DNA of 64,000 nucleotides. Source: Lunularia cruciata (lineage: Eukaryota > Streptophyta > Marchantiopsida > Lunulariales > Lunulariaceae). A program made the position numbers and the translations under genes. The first letter of the stretch is position 1. Every line of letters starts with the position of its first letter. Below the pieces are notes generated by a model, which saw only the letters and a program-made list of their open reading frames with translations, ran no database searches and had not been told where the DNA came from. The stretch is taken from assembly GCA_948567375.1 (NCBI GenBank), contig OX419757.1, forward strand, positions 38,130,001 to 38,194,000, given 5' to 3'. This document shows positions 39,114 to 51,900 of the stretch, one piece after another.

Positions 39114-41101
39114 AAGAAAATGTAGTCTATAACTGAGCTCATAGTATGGTAGAAAAGCCCCCAGGTTTTGACCATTTCTTGAACATCTAGGATCCTGTTG
39201 TTCTCTTCTCAGTGGATTATATGGTTCAAATTTTCATCGTTTTAGCATGGTAACCTGCACTAAAGATAAACAGGGTACAGTACTCTGATCCATCATAACT
39301 ATGCATGGCAAGAGGAACACTTCTTTCGGGTATTGCAGACGTGGTGATGCATGCAGACGTCTCATTACGATGGCTGAGAAGAAGCCTGTAGCTGTGCCCT
39401 GGAGGTCAAATTGATCCGGGGTAACTTACAATAATCTTTACATCGACGATGAGCCAAGCGCTAACTTACAACATCTGGCCCAGTATATACTTTCTTGGTT
39501 GTTATGATCTCACCAGGATACTAGCTCGTAGAGCTAGTAATGGGTAATAGGTATCAATCGATTTCCCTATGAATAAACGCAAAACCCAGTGGAGAGGTGA
39601 CAGGGACACCTCAAATCCTTCTATATCATGACGCAGTAGAAGGCCACCAAAGAAAGGCGACTTTCTCATGGCGGCTTTCATGCTCGAAGGTGATGATCAT
39701 GTATCACAGGTTGAGAAGAACTTGGATCAGGTACTTGTACTACAGCATACTTTTGTCCTTGCTGGACACTACTTAGAAGAGCCCGGAAGATGATTTCCAT
39801 GTGGGCAAAGTTGCGTAGGGCTACCTACTTCGCCTTCAAATCTGATCGAAGGTTGAAGGCCAATCCGGCCGGATTTGCCTTGCCGGATGACTACAGTCAA
39901 GGTCCTTTCTGTGACAAATGTTCTCGATGTCATGAAATAACGGGTATTGCAAAAAGTGTGTCAATGTTACCTATATCTTCTAAACTATCCATAGCTGATC
40001 AGGATTAAGGCGGATCAGAATCGGTCTTTTACAATAACACCTCGCCAAAATCTGTGAACTGAATTTGGATACTACTTGATAACCTTTCAAAATTCTCCCT
40101 CCATAAATCTGCTCTGAAACATTCAAGAACGGTGAGTTTCTCAAGACTTGAGACCTTTCTGCCCCAGAAGATGATGTACAAGAGTATGAAGGAGTTAATA
40201 GCTGCGGAGTGGAACTATAGAATGAAGATACTCTTTTCCCTACTAGAACTGTAGATTCGGATAAAGACGGGCCTCACGGGAACTCCATGGACGAAGGATG
40301 CATGCTCGGAACCACCTCGTTCCTTTTGTGATGAGTCTCCGTCTTATTAGAATACGCATCAAAGGGACAAAGGGACCTCCAGTGCGCATTATGCCGCCAA
40401 CATAAAGGAACGAAAGCAAGGGAAAGAGTCCTTATTCTAGCAGAAAATTTCCACTTTAGTCATCTTAGGAGATTCTAATCTTGAGTTTTTGGTGATACTT
40501 CTATATTTACCTGTCATCTTAAATCAGGTGCTATGTTTGTCAATTTTAGAGGATACTTTGTCTAATTATTCTAACGGTATTCTCGCGCCATTCTTGGGTT
40601 TGTGGGAAAGCAATTGAATCGGCTTCATCAAGAGATCTACTGGTCCTGAAGGTGAAGTAAAGATGTACAACTCCCTTCAAGAATTTGATGAAGAAGAATG
40701 ATAACCTAAACATTCAAGACTATGGCCTTGTAATGAGATTGCAGAGAGACAATGCATCTGGTCTTCCAATCAAAGGAACATCGAACATTTTGGTCCTAAA
40801 CACACGAAGGGTTCCAATGGAGACACTTCGTTTTGAATATCCTGTAGCTTTATTCCTCGGACATGGAATATAAAATCAACGGGAAGATCTTATACGAGTC
40901 CTCATAGGGCCCAATGCACCGTAGATTAAGGAGAAGAGTTAGAACTAAGCCTAGAAGAATACCATCGTTTATAATGTATGCATCAAAAGAAATAACATTT
41001 TTTACTACCCCTGAACTGTGTATGTACGTCAGGAAGGGATATCTTAGGTGCGGTAGGGCGGATTTCTCATGGGGCTAAGCCCCATGTTACCTCTTTTTTC
41101 T

Positions 41102-41160
41102 CTCCCTTGTATGGCTTGATGTGGTCTTCCCATCCTTCGTTTTCCCTACGCGGTCGCCTT
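41102..41160 (+). repeat. Dispersed repeat, copy 2
   Basis: Matches 22484-22540 over about 55 bp with a handful of mismatches. It is followed by a T-run, and preceded by a 9-bp palindrome at 41068-41086. Confidence 0.6.
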
Positions 41161-42061
41161 TTTTTTTTTGGTCAGGAAGAAGGCATGTATGGCAGTGAAC
41201 GTCTGCTGTTGCTTGATCTGTGGAGAGCTTCCTTCAAGCTATCATTGTGTTCGGACTGCTTCGCTACCGTATTCCTTCAAGTCCTTTCCATTCGTACATG
41301 ACCATGAGAAGTTCAAGACCTGGAAATCAGCCTACCCCTACCGCATGGTAGAAACGAAGGATGGATGGTCCGTTTTAGCCTTTGTCCGTGGAGCCCCTCG
41401 TATCATCGTAGGAAGTAAAGATAGACGGAATATCTGTTCGCAAAGATGCAGGTCCTCTCCTTACCGGGGAAGGACAGGGCAGGACAGAGATCTGGAACGT
41501 GGTCCAGGGAACGTGGTATCCATGAACTGCTGCAGCTGCTGCAACAGGCTCTGAAACTTTTTGGATCTCTTCTTTTGTGCGACATAACCATTCCCATCCC
41601 AGGATCTCAAGCAATCCAATTCTGACATTCCACCTTTTACGCAGCCTCTCAATTAATCTTACTCAATTTCTGATCATGTCCGACTGACCGCCTTACAAGT
41701 TCCATGTCCAGATCGAAGAGACAAAGTTGCTGGAGAACTTGCTAGCCTATAGTGTAGGCTCAGCCATGCGGTTCTGTGTTCGCTCATTCGAGTTCTTCCT
41801 TCTGGTCTAAGTTGTGAAAGTGCTTGAAATGAGTATCTGGGAGAATTAGTCCTCTTGATTGCTTGGCTATGAAATGTCCAGCCATGGGAGTCTAAAAAGT
41901 GGACTAGACTTATTTCTCTCTGGGGGGATGATAGACTGAACTCCAAAAGCAATTTCATTGAGCAGTAGTAGTGTACCAGTGATATATTATAGGGGAGTGT
42001 GAATTTGGAGGTAGTTACCTGATATAGCATGCAAGGGAGAAACAGTAAGCAAGCACCTTTG

Positions 42062-42320
42062 TCTGATTCAGGACCCCAAAGACTTCAGTTTGACAGGGAC
42101 CGGTGTGAAGAAATGCGGCGCGCGTTGAGCACACCGAGACCCCTTTCCTGACGGTCTTTTGGGTCCCATTCGTGCCAAGGTTTTTCCAGGAATTGTGCAC
42201 CCATCAGGGCCATCAATTTTGTTTGATGCAGGACCCCAAGGCCCCAGTTTGACAGGGATGGGTGTGAAGAATTGCGGTACTCGTTGCTAATTGCGCACCC
42301 ATCAGATCATCAATACGAGT
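42062..42320 (+). repeat. Two-unit imperfect tandem repeat, period about 160 bp
   Basis: CAGGACCCCAAAGACTTCAG..TTTGACAGGGACCGGTGTGAAGAA at 42069 recurs at 42229 as CAGGACCCCAAGGCCCCAG..TTTGACAGGGATGGGTGTGAAGAA. CACCCATCAG also recurs. Non-coding. Confidence 0.75.
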
Positions 42321-44804
42321 TTTACCTGGATTATGAGATCTCACCATTTTGGATGAGTAGGTCCTCTCTTGGGTATGAGAAAATGTGAGGCTGGAGCTGC
42401 CACACAAGTAGAATCTTGAGTATGAAACCTCTGTCCGAGTGTTGCACAAGAAGCGGTGGAATCAAAGGGTTAACACCCAACCAGTCAGATATTATGTATT
42501 GACCCGCCGTGGACGATAATTCTCAATTTGAGAATTAGACAAACGTCTCGGCTGCTCTTCTTGATTTCCGTACGTAGCTTCTTACATGCTTGTATTTCAG
42601 TTCAGCTTAATACTTCTGTACAAAAGTAGCAGTTTTCAGCACGGACCATATCGTTTGTACAATCTCCTGCTCAATTACTACTGAGAAACACCCAGCAAAC
42701 ATTTTTCACACCACTTCAATGGAGCGGCGCAACCTCAAGGTTTCTCCCCTGATCTCAGAAGTAGGGCATCAAGTATTAAAGAACTGCTGCATAAATTGTC
42801 CTAAACTCCTTGCTTCTTTTCTTACGACGCGATATCATCAGCTTCACTAACCTCAAAAGCAAGTTCTTGTTTCTGTTGTTCGAAATACAAGCACATGTCT
42901 GTGGCGTCAAGACTATGAAGAAAGGTAGAAAGAATGGCCACTTCAAGTTACCAGGTAACAGACAGCTCACGAAGACACAATTATCTGCAGGAACGTGTAG
43001 AACGTGAATAATAAGAGAAGTAAATTTGTCGATCAAGCTGAAAATCTAAAGAGAAGATTTTCAAACTAATCGTAGAATATTATCTGAACTTGAAAGTGGG
43101 TCGTTGCTCTGGTCGTGCCACAGTACAACTGATTTCGAGTCCTGTCTGTGGCCATGAGCACTGTGTTGTGAGATATGCGTCTGCGAATTTCGGGAGAGGA
43201 TGCGGGGACCCGAAGAATTGCTTGGAGGACAAACCTGGTAACGAGAGTAAAGTTAACGCAAAACTCCATCGGTTCTGGACAGTCGAGAGTAGTTACTTGT
43301 GAGATGGCAGCTGAAACGATATTAAAGCTGTCTGCTACTCAAAACGGTGTATATGGATAGGGCGACCTCTAGTGAGTCTATGATTACATGCTCACTGCTT
43401 GCCCATCAGTGTGACTGGTGGGAGGAAACTCCGACCTGCAGCCGCCTACCTATCCTCAGTCAATTAATGACTTGACAGCAGCATTCTCTCTTCTCTCTGC
43501 CTCGATTTGATTCAAGTAAGAAGAGGTAATTGCGAAATTTATAGTCTATCAACTCTAGCAAGATGCAGGCAAGTGGAGAGAGCTTACTCGAAGGGCCCAC
43601 AAACATGACATAACATCAGAACTTTACGCGATGAGTGGTAACTAGACAGGACAGGCAAAGAGCAGGTCGATATATTGAGCCCATCCGCTCAGGAAACAAC
43701 AACTAGCAACTACTACAGCAGGAGTCCGGTATGAGCCGGACGAGATAGGAGCACCGGCTAGTGGTTGGAGACATAATGGGACAATCATCACTCACCAGAT
43801 AAAGGCAATGCAGGTCCATCAGACCACTTCTCCCATGGTCCCAAGGCAGTTGGGTTGGGTCTAATTTCCACGAGAATTCATCTTATAAGGCGTCTCACAC
43901 ACAAAAACGGCACTCCAATCAACCTTCATTTTCATGAGCACAGCTCTGTTCCACCAAGGGTTTATAGGTGCAATACATTTCTGTTCCTTGGTTCACATTA
44001 GAAAAACATCCCAATTCAAAGATGTCGCATCGGAGGCTACAAGAAAAGATCCCAGTCTGAGTACGTACAGCTGGCCCATGGTATGCCGTGCTAAGAGCGC
44101 ACTGACTAAAGCGGAAAAGACTTTAAAACTTTTGTGCCTAGGTCTGTTGATTTTTCCCGACTAGCAGGATCTATCTACTAAAGTCCCTTGGCTCACATGT
44201 TAGTTCTGTAAGACAGATTTTTGAGGTCTTGTCACTCTTGTAAAGTGAGTGACTAGAGACAACAAGAAATTGACGGCGGCCAATATAGCACAGTTGCTTT
44301 TAAGACTGTATGTTAACCAAAGACGAGCTACACTGCAACAATCTAGGCCTTTTTTGTACAGTGTAAAAGAGATTTGGAATGTCGACTTCAATTTGTAAAT
44401 GCATATGTGATCCACGGTGGAGCAGTCTTTATAGAGAAAGATCTAAAGATAGTTGATCTGCCGATTGCTTCACTAACTTGGCATGATTTTGTGAGAAGCG
44501 AGGTCCTAGACACGATTTGTAGCAGGAGTCTGATGCAAGAGTAGTACACATCGACAAATTTGAGGCACTACCGTAGTAAGAGATAATCGAAAAGGTATAT
44601 AAAGCTTGAAAACAGGAGATTGCATAAATAAGTGGGATCTGCAGAGAAGAACCAGTGATTCAAGTTTTATAATTCATGCGCTAAATCTTTCTGACACCAT
44701 GCGTGCAACCGTACCTCTTTCAACGAGGTACTGAAATTAGCCGGTTGAGTTGACTATTGAGCATGAAGGGCAAGAAATTCAGGGTGGTTTTCTGTTTGGG
44801 AGAC

Positions 44805-44962
44805 CCACGACGAGAGTATGCTTGCTCGTGAAAAGCATTGGAACGTATGTGAACTGAAGATCAGGTAGAACAACGCGAACGAAACCACGGAGAGAGTACT
44901 AATGCTCGTGAAGAGTACTGGATCCTATGTGAACTGAAGACCAGGTAGAACGACATTAACGA
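44805..44962 (+). repeat. Two-unit tandem repeat upstream of the MKP1 relic
   Basis: ACGAGAGTATGCTTGCTCGTGAA..GCATTGGAACGTATG and TGTGAACTGAAGATCAGGTAGAACAACGC are repeated about 80 bp later as GAGAGAGTACTAATGCTCGTGAA and TGTGAACTGAAGACCAGGTAGAACGACAT. It lies just upstream of the phosphatase relic. Confidence 0.8.
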
Positions 44963-44989
44963 AACGATCGCATAGAAGTTTGTGAGCGG

Positions 44990-46480
44990 TTGGAAAAGGA
45001 CATGGCAGGAGAGGGAGAGAGTCAAAGGGTGAAGTCCGATACCTACGATGGAGGAGGTGGGTCTCCTACTTCTGGAACACCCAGGCACCACTGGCGATCC
45101 GTTTCATGGACAGCGAGGAGCACAGAGAGAGAAGCGGCCGAGGGGTCAGGATTCTCATTCAACAGAGCAGCGAGTATGGGCAATAGCCAAGCAGAGCAGC
45201 AGGAATTCCAGCGAGTTGGACCCAGCCTGCATCAACGATTATTCGAAACACACTTCTATCCTGTGCCTGACATTATCATCTCTATTTGTTTCTCGCGGAG
45301 TTCCTGATGAGACCTTGGAAAGTCAGCCCACGAAATTCGGGAAGTTGCAGAGAGGGAAGAATGGATTGGACATCAAGTTGGATTTGGGAGCAGTACAGGA
45401 GGTGAACTTTCACGGAATCGATGCCTCGGAGCCACAGATGCGGAACTCTTACAGAAGAGGGAGAAGATGGTCTTCTGTGAGAAGCAGTGTTCCCGCATTC
45501 GAGATCATATATTCTTTGGCAGTACTGTTGTGGCCCAAGATTTTGAGAGTTTAAGGAACAATGGAGTTACCCATGTTCTTAATTGTGTGGGTGACGTTTG
45601 TTCAGAATAGTTCTCCAACAATTTCCACTACAGAATTCTCTGGCTCCAGGACCGTCCGCGTGAGGACCTCACGTCTGTTCTGTACGATTGTTTTGACTAC
45701 CTTGAAGAGTTGAAGGAACAGGGCGGAAGGATATATGTCCACCGCTGCCAAGGCGTCTCAAGATCAGCCTCGATAGTTATAGCATACTTGATGTGGAGAG
45801 AATGTAAATCATATGAAGACGTGTTTCAAGACCTGAAGAGTTTGAGAGGTGTGACCATTCCCAACATGGGGTTTACTTTTCAGCTCATTCAGTGGCAGAC
45901 CAGAATTCTGGGGTCGCCCAAGAGTCCTTCCCTGCGAATGTTAAGAATGGCCCCGCATTCACCCTATGATCCTCTGCACCTCCTCCCGAAGAGCGTGACC
46001 AACCCAAGCATGACCGCTCCGGATTCAAAAGGAGTCTTTGTTATAAAATATACCAAGAAGTTGTTTGTCCGGGTAGGGAGAATGTGCGGGAGAACTCTGG
46101 CTGCTGCTGCAGAGAAAGCTGCTTTTCAACTCATCCGGTATGAACATGCGCCAGGGCCGATAATCAAATAGAAGGAAATGAATCCTGGATGCTTTGAATA
46201 GCCTAAAACTCGCATGAGATGTATGATGACGTTGGACAATCAGTACGGAGAGATCGGCTATTGTTGAGGAGGGATCCTTACCTTCAGCTTGTGGTGGATC
46301 AAGTGACCCGGAGGAGACGAGAGGAGTGCTAGTGAACAATGCGTACGAGACAGATTTTGAAGGGTTTAACATAGCGAAATCGGGAGTAGTTTCTCCCCTC
46401 AGATTCGACTACCATGCACGGCTTGGGTGGAAGATGGAACAATTCAAGACGGAAAATAGCCGTTCAGCGTGGAAATAAGG
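44990..46480 (+). pseudogene. MKP1: MKP1-type dual-specificity MAP kinase phosphatase, disrupted and catalytically dead
   Basis: In plants MKP1 dephosphorylates stress MAP kinases. The N-terminus keeps HHWRSVSWTARS (about 45080-45120). The catalytic domain follows in one frame from about 45449: REKMVFCEKQCSRIRDHIFFG, NNGVTHVLNCVG, LWLQDRPREDLTSVLYD, then VHRCQGVSRSASIVIAYLMW. The family has HCxQGVSRS here, so the nucleophilic Cys is replaced by Arg (codon CGC, 45743-45745). A TAG stop at 45608-45610 interrupts the domain. The linker around 45200-45430 sits in another frame. The gelsolin-like part continues (SPHSPYDPLHLLPK, ARYE-like RYEHAPGPI) to the TAG at 46169. Later homology (EGNESWMLW near 46171, NAYETDFEGF near 46338) is in two further frames. 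An unmapped intron could explain one frame change, but not the stop and the lost Cys. Confidence 0.85.
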
Positions 46481-46752
46481 ATTGGTGCCGAGTCAGAAAT
46501 CTTTGAATCCATGATGTGAACGAGAATTGGGTTGAGACCATTAAATCCGAGAAGTTCAGTGTTTTCATGCCAGCTGTCGGCTGCATTCGTCAATCAAGAG
46601 TTCTAGGAACCCTAGGAAGATGATCCATCTTTTCTCCTCCGTGAGATGTACAGATTTGATGCAGAGTGGGTTCATAAATTTGTCATCTACCACTTTTGAA
46701 GACAGTTACTCATCTTAGTTCCAGTGATGGCTGAAGCAGATTGACATTCAAT

Positions 46753-46790
46753 GTTTCTAGATATGCCTCAACCCAGGCATATCTAGAAAC
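46753..46790. repeat. Perfect hairpin, 16-bp arms, 6-nt loop
   Basis: GTTTCTAGATATGCCT, loop CAACCC, exact reverse complement. Lies about 300 bp beyond the MKP1 relic. Confidence 0.9.
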
Positions 46791-47125
46791 AGTTCGTGTA
46801 CATCCTGCAATCTCACATACCATAGTTACCTCCTCACAGTCCCACATTGAAAGGCAGCATTTTGACCGAGTCCAAATCCCAAAACAACTCTTCAACTTGG
46901 CGCCGAATGGCTTGCATGCAATGCAAATGAAAGAGTCCATCACAGGAACAGCACAGTTCTACCCTTCAACTTTGATGTGGTAAGGTCCAGCAAGTAGTAC
47001 CGTTGTTCAAACTGCTTCAACCTACAGTAGTGGCCCGCAGATAGGGCAAGGCAAGCAAAAAGTGGAGAATTATGCCTGCGATCTGGTCTAGACAATTAAG
47101 TCTGCACCTAATCCAGCTCGAAAAC

Positions 47126-47275
47126 GATGAGAACCATGACAGCTTACCATGGGACTATTTTACTTCTGCCAACTATTATCAACCGCACCTCCACAACTTT
47201 GATGAGAAGCATGACAGCGTACCATGAGACTCTTTTACTTCTGCTAACCGTTATCAACTTGATCTCCACAACTTC
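47126..47275 (+). repeat. Two-unit tandem repeat, period 75 bp
   Basis: GATGAGAACCATGACAGC and TACCATG.GACT.TTTTACTTCTGC recur 75 bp later at 47201, each unit ending with CTCCACAACTT. About 85 percent alike by eye. Non-coding. Confidence 0.8.
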
Positions 47276-48971
47276 GATCCCGCACCTACAGTTCATCCCT
47301 GTGCGCATTCAGGTAGTATTGCCGTGTAGTAAGAGGGAACTAACATCATAGCAACTCCATGGTGCAGTTTCCTTTCTACCAATCCTGCAGCACTTCCAGG
47401 TTTAAAATCGAGCAAGTTTGCTGATGCGGAACATGCAGGTAGCTGCATGAGCGGATCAGGATCAGAAAGTTCAGCCCACTCTAACGAAGTATAATAAGCT
47501 TTCTACTTCTGGAAATGAGCTTAGCTGAGGTGAAATCGAGCTAATGACTTACCAACAAGAAGCAGATAGCTACAGGATATATTGAAAACTTTATCCCATA
47601 GAATACACAGCATTGTACCGCACTCCATGAAATGGTCTAAACAAAACCAAGCCAGCTTTGCTCGCCGGCAGCTCCAGGGTCTAATCAAGAGTCTCAATCC
47701 ACACTGCAACCCACATAGTAACGGTCTAAACACATCTGCTCTCTCTCCAAACCAATGTTGCAAACACTTGCAATGAACAACCGTAGGTTGGGAAAAGAAA
47801 GATCCTAACTCAGCATTTTCAGTCTACTTGCAATCCAATGCATGTTTCTATCATGGGGAATAAGACACATCATAACCAGGCCAAATAAACTGAACTCTCT
47901 ATACCGACGTGAAGATGTTAAGCCTCGTAGTCAAAGTGTGTTTACAGCACAAGGGTAAGGAGATTAAAATTTACAGACAGCAAAAAGATCAAAGCCTTCG
48001 ACTCTCCATATATATCACAGAAGAAGACTCCAGTGTTCCTACCCTACTCCAGCCTACATTTTAATTTTCATAGATCGTGCACTGCTTACTGGTGGTCAAT
48101 AACATAATGTTTTATATTTCTAGAATTAGTTTGAATAGCTGTTATCGATTTCAAGTTGTTTACTAGTCCTTTACATATATGTTGTTCTCAATTTGTTGCA
48201 ATTATGCCTTTGCTTCAGGTTACATTCGATGCATTCTACTTTATGGATTTATCACTATTCTAACATTGTGCATAAAGTACATCTTGGTTACCGATTATAT
48301 GCATTTAATGAGTTCTGGATCACCCGTTCCTAGAACGGCTTCTGCTCTCATCTACCTCTATCACAGAAGACCAACGTAAGAGCCAGAAAAACTTCGTTTT
48401 GATACCCCGATAAGCAGCTAGTGAGAACGAAAATTATCCATCTCAACTTTCACCATCTAAAGAACCAACCTAGACTTTCTTAGTGTTAGGATTAAAAGTG
48501 GACGAAAATTGTGTGGAAGAGGGGCATAGGATTGTACTCTTACAAGCTATAATTACTCCGTCCGGAAAGACTCCATTCCCGCTGATTAGGATGATACCAG
48601 TTTCAGTTTGAAGACGGATGATCTCATTTACAACCTTAGATCATTCCCATATCTTTCGTTGACAAAGTACTCTGTACATCTTCTCGTCGGGCAACCGAGA
48701 ATTTGGATGCAAAAGTGGCAAGAAAATTATTTTCTATTTCTGCGGACCTCGTGTTGCTTTCTTTGCAGAGTATATCGACTATATCCTGAGCCTTTTCCAA
48801 CGATCCCGGAAGCAGCTTGCTTGAATTGCTGTTACCCGCTTCCTCTATTTGCAGCCAAAATTGGTGGTCCTATCTCCAAAAGGATAAGAGGTGTGAAAGC
48901 AGCTCATGAGAAAACAGATATACACTCAAAAGACATCATCTAGAAATGCTTCCACCTTTTCTGTTTCTTTC

Positions 48972-51900
48972 TCATGCTCCGCTTAGAAATTGTGCCGCCT
49001 CCTCCTGAGTAACAGTACTGTAGAAAGACGAGCATAACTAGGATTAAGTCAAAGGGAAGGAAAAAGTCTCCAATTAGCAGATGTGAGACAGACACTATCA
49101 GTTCAAGTATAGTTCAGTAGGAACACTTACGTCAACACTCACAAAAGCTTACTCTTAAACTGGACAATAAGTTTCTGTATAGTACCTGTCAGGTGTCTCG
49201 TCCTTGATAATAAGTGTAACATTCTTAGCTATAATCAGTTCCCAAAAATCATTCTGCCGTCGACCCCGGCATCTGCTGGCAATGTCCTCCAGAAAAGTGT
49301 TGAATTCAGACGGCTCCTACCAAAGATATAGCGAAGGCCAGAAAAACGATTATGAGTCTATGACCGAGAAGATGATGGAATATTGACCTGAGGCTACGAG
49401 CATCTAGATCCCTCGATCAAGTGAGACGCGATTCTTAAAAAGGGCTCAAATATAGCGTACAATGTAAGCCCAGTAATCCATGCTCAACGCTGAGCCTTTG
49501 TCCCGTGTTGATCGTGCTCCTTACCTCATGAATGACACATCCACGTCGCAGAGCAAGAAGGCAAGCAATCGCCTTCTCGTAAGTGTTACCATTATAGGCA
49601 GAGCTCAAAAGATCCATGATTATATTCTTCATTCCTCTCATGGCCTTAGGTATCCACTGATCGCTGTCTCGTCGTGCAAGCAATGCTTCAAAGTCTTCAA
49701 CAGGAGACAAGCTTCCCACTTCTTCAACGTTCTTTCCAGCTTTCTTTTCAGGGAGAGACTCCAAGGTTAGAGGTTTTGCATCCTCGATTTGCATAAGGTC
49801 TTCTCTTCCGCCTACTTCATTGGCATTTCCTTGTCCTCCCTCCAATTTGTCTTTCCTGGACTTCCGATCTGCCTTTTCCTTCTGCAAAATTAGGAAGATA
49901 TTACGGCTCATAGGTGGATTGCCTCCTAGCCACCCGATCTAACTCTTAGTAGAGAACCCGATTATGTCCTACTAGTTTTCTCTACTGTGTCATTAAGGAA
50001 AACTCACTTTCATCCTTTCTTAGTAGATTGAGGTAACCAAGTGAAGTATAAAGCATCTGTTTCTTTAAGAGACTACATAATGTCGACGGATTTTTATCAC
50101 TCAATTCATAGTTCGGATCCCAATTGCCATAAGACTTCTTTGCAGATGGTGTGAATTAGATTGACAGACCTGAACGCTGTGAGTAAGCGGGAACTGCTGT
50201 CGGAAACTCTCCATAATATTTACCATCTTCTTATGCTCAAGTGCCTCAGGCTCAGTTAATTTCTTCAGTGCCGGATCCAGAGGTGGAAGTGTTGCTTCGG
50301 GATTGACTGATTTGAGGTGAAGAAAGCTGTAGAAACGCTAGATACGAGTAGCAAACAAACGAAGGGAATTTAGCACGTTAATCTATGCTCCTGGCAGTGT
50401 GAGTATGAGAAGAAAGGGCTTTAGCCAGAACGAACATATTGTCTTCTTATTAACCATTCTTCCAAGTTTTCTGTCACAAAATTCAGCAGCGTTCTTAGAC
50501 TGCATACTAGTCTCATTACATGAGGCTTGCTGTATACACCCAAGCCTACTATGTCATCAATACCTACCAGATGAATAGATGAGGGAGTGAAAGTTGTTTT
50601 ACACCTGGTGATCCCTTAGACACTTCTATAAGGCGAGTCATCAGTCTAACGAAAATTCAAGATTTGACTTTACATATTTTGCTTCTACTAGGATTGGGGA
50701 GGATTGAAGTCTACATATGAAGCATCTTCGTAGCTAGATGATAAGCAATGGGACTCATTCTTGAGACCCCATACAATTTGGCAAACTTGCAAACCAACAG
50801 CCCAAATCTACTAAACATGAAACAATAGGATTGGCCAGATGGTTCAGTTCTCAACAACCTTTGAGCGCATTGAACAACCCTTCAGCGGATATTACACAGG
50901 AAAGGTAGGATCCTTGTACAGACCTGCAAAACTGGATTGACTGTTCTCTCCGGCTTCAGATCTTCAGCTTCCGAATACGGTGCTAAATCCATCATTTGCA
51001 CTAGAGCATCAGCCGCCTCTTGTTGCAATGTTGTTGGCTGCTGATTAGCAGGACGGTCTTTGAGAGAAGCAAACGCAAACTCCCGAAGGTCTTCTGAGAA
51101 AGGTATGATGTTGAAGTAGAAACAATCAGCCTAAACCAGGTCATTAACATGCAAACAAAGGAGCTCTTAGTCGGTAGGACATTGTTCGTCCCAAAGGTTA
51201 AAAAACAAAGCCATACGCAGCAGAGAGATCACCTTCCTGGAACATCATAACTAAATCAAGAGCAGTCAAGGTAACCAAGTCACACAAAGTTCTTGACCCA
51301 TCTAGCCTACGAAAAGAAGAGGAAACTAGTTAGAAGACACACAACAGAGTCTTCACTGGAGATGCAGGGCGTTAGAACCCCTAGCACAACATTAGTCTGC
51401 CCGGCCCTCCACACGCATCGGACTATAGCCACCTTGCTCTCAGCCTCAAGTGCTCGAACGAGAGAAGAAACTGCAAGTACTGATCTTACATTCCCAGGTT
51501 CGGGTAAAAACACATTGGCCTCTTTCATGTAATAATGTCTACACATCCACACCCACCTTTATCTTTGTTACAGTATGAAAGGCAAAAGGCAAACCCAAGT
51601 TACTACAGACAGAATGCAAAATCAGAGAAGTCTTCAACTGTAGCTTCGCTAATTGTCAAAAATAGCTTATGTATTTTAACTTCACTAATATTTGCCAATG
51701 AACATCAGGGTTCACTTAACACTGACGCTGACCTTGGAACATTTGATTTGTCGGTGAAACCAACTATTTTCAGGCCTTTCTCAGTCTTGAATTTCAGTGC
51801 TTCCTCTTCAATGGACGAAATGGGGACGTATTGAGGACCATATTTATAAGCTTTGATTCGCTGCTCGGGGGCTATGGTCACGTCGAGGTCAGCTGAGCTC

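Larger units (their letters stand above)
39114..44790. other. Intergenic region without recognisable gene
   Basis: No known domain in any frame and no convincing exon chain. Contains the second copy of the dispersed repeat (41102-41160), a short palindrome (41068-41086) and a two-unit tandem repeat at 42.07 kb. Confidence 0.45.
46481..48960. other. Intergenic region between the MKP1 relic and Ku80
   Basis: No recognisable gene. It includes a two-unit tandem repeat (47126-47275) and, next to Ku80, probably its 3' untranslated region on the minus strand. Confidence 0.45.

Noticed and set aside
45710-46171. Open frame read as an intact small phosphatase gene
   Set aside because: It is only the middle of MKP1, begins within the catalytic domain and lacks the catalytic Cys.
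33583-47275. Tandem repeats as CRISPR arrays
   Set aside because: Units are few, imperfect and irregularly spaced, in a plant nuclear sequence.
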